A stretch of 5,772 nucleotides of DNA from positions 1 through 5,772 of the forward strand of contig PMYY01000192.1 of NCBI GenBank assembly GCA_003170655.1, in the 5' to 3' direction. The position numbers and the translations under genes were made by a program. The notes beneath the pieces were generated by a model. It had not been told where the DNA came from, did no database searches, and was given only the letters and a program-made list of their open reading frames with translations. Origin of the DNA: Nitrospiraceae bacterium. GTDB taxonomy: Bacteria > Nitrospirota > Thermodesulfovibrionia > Thermodesulfovibrionales > Dissulfurispiraceae. Of the stretch, positions 5,321 through 5,772 are shown in pieces; the first letter of the stretch is position 1, and every line of letters starts with the position of its first letter.

Positions 5321-5358
5321 GCGATGTTGACAATAGACTTTCTGAATAGGTGATATCT

Positions 5359-5387
5359 ATTATACGTAGTCGTTTGATTTAATAAAA
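5359..5387 (-). promoter_or_regulatory. Probable promoter of the lipoprotein gene
   Basis: On the minus strand a perfect TATAAT (5364-5359) lies about 38 bases before the ATG at 5320, giving a leader of roughly 30 bases. The hexamer 17 bases upstream is TTTTAT, a poor -35 box, so an activator or another sigma factor may be needed. Confidence 0.4.
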
Positions 5388-5772
5388 GCTCGTTCGTTAG
5401 ATTGAGTTACCTCCCTCGGACTGCGCGTGCCAGCATGTTGCTGATAATTTTTTAATCTAGATTCCCACGGATACGCACATAAGAATCTGCCTACAGATGA
5501 GAATATATGAGAATGTTACGTAATCATTTCTTAAATGTTATATTTTGGTTGCAAATAGGAAGTCGGGAAGCCAGTGCTATGAGGATTTCCATCATAATTG
5601 ATCACAAATTTAGGTGCATGCCAAGGCGCGTATTCCCAGAAATATCATCTTAACAGTCCTTACTGGTTGCCATGAGGGTCATGATAAGAACACCTCATAT
5701 CGCATTGTGGTTTAGATCGAAGGTAAACGGTAACTCTTACTGTTGCAAAATGTCTGCAGTGCGGAGTAGTCG
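5388..5772. other. Right-edge region without a convincing gene
   Basis: No open frame here is both long and started by a ribosome binding site. On the minus strand one frame between 5772 and 5531 is open except for two stops, with aromatic-rich text such as YHDPHGNQ and YFWEYAPWHAPKFVINYD. It may be a decayed gene that entered from the right, but I recognise no family in it. Confidence 0.35.

Overview
This looks like an accessory, decaying stretch of a bacterial chromosome. Much of it is remnants: a response-regulator tail, a frameshifted transposase, a gene split by an insertion sequence (IS) and an orphan Rhs tip. Sigma-54 regulators, Rhs proteins and the protein families at the left edge suggest a Gram-negative, perhaps a deltaproteobacterium or Nitrospirota. 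That is inference from family impressions, not a computed placement.

Layout. The left edge holds the 5' end of a leftward gene for a secreted protein (1-245), truncated by the window. About 600 bases without a convincing gene follow, with three inverted repeats and a perfect Shine-Dalgarno before an ATG-TAA start-stop. Next come two leftward, overlapping small genes of unknown function (849-1390). Their 5' end abuts the frameshifted C-terminal tail of an NtrC-type regulator on the + strand (about 1391-1508).

The clearest element is a complete 1440-bp IS at 1538-2977. It has TGTCA...TGACA ends, two tandem copies of an 18-bp motif at each end, a DDE transposase broken by one extra base near 2662-2664, and a 16-bp direct repeat of target DNA on both sides (1522-1537 and 2978-2993). 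It fits the former ISNCY elements now grouped around IS1202/ISTde1. It landed near the start of an unidentified gene; removing the IS and one repeat copy restores an open frame from ATG 1489 to the stop at 3454.

The right half holds an orphan Rhs C-terminal tip (3880-4275) with an invariant Rhs-core ending (PVNYVDPFGL) followed by a putative toxin domain. A convergent leftward gene (5320-4484) encodes a probable lipoprotein. Both carry an ordered His...Asn-Cys pair like circularly permuted papain-like (NlpC/P60, DUF4105-like) domains. The last 450 bases hold the lipoprotein promoter and no convincing gene.

No complete new system is proven. The best leads are the long target duplication of the IS and the resemblance between the Rhs tip and its convergent neighbour.
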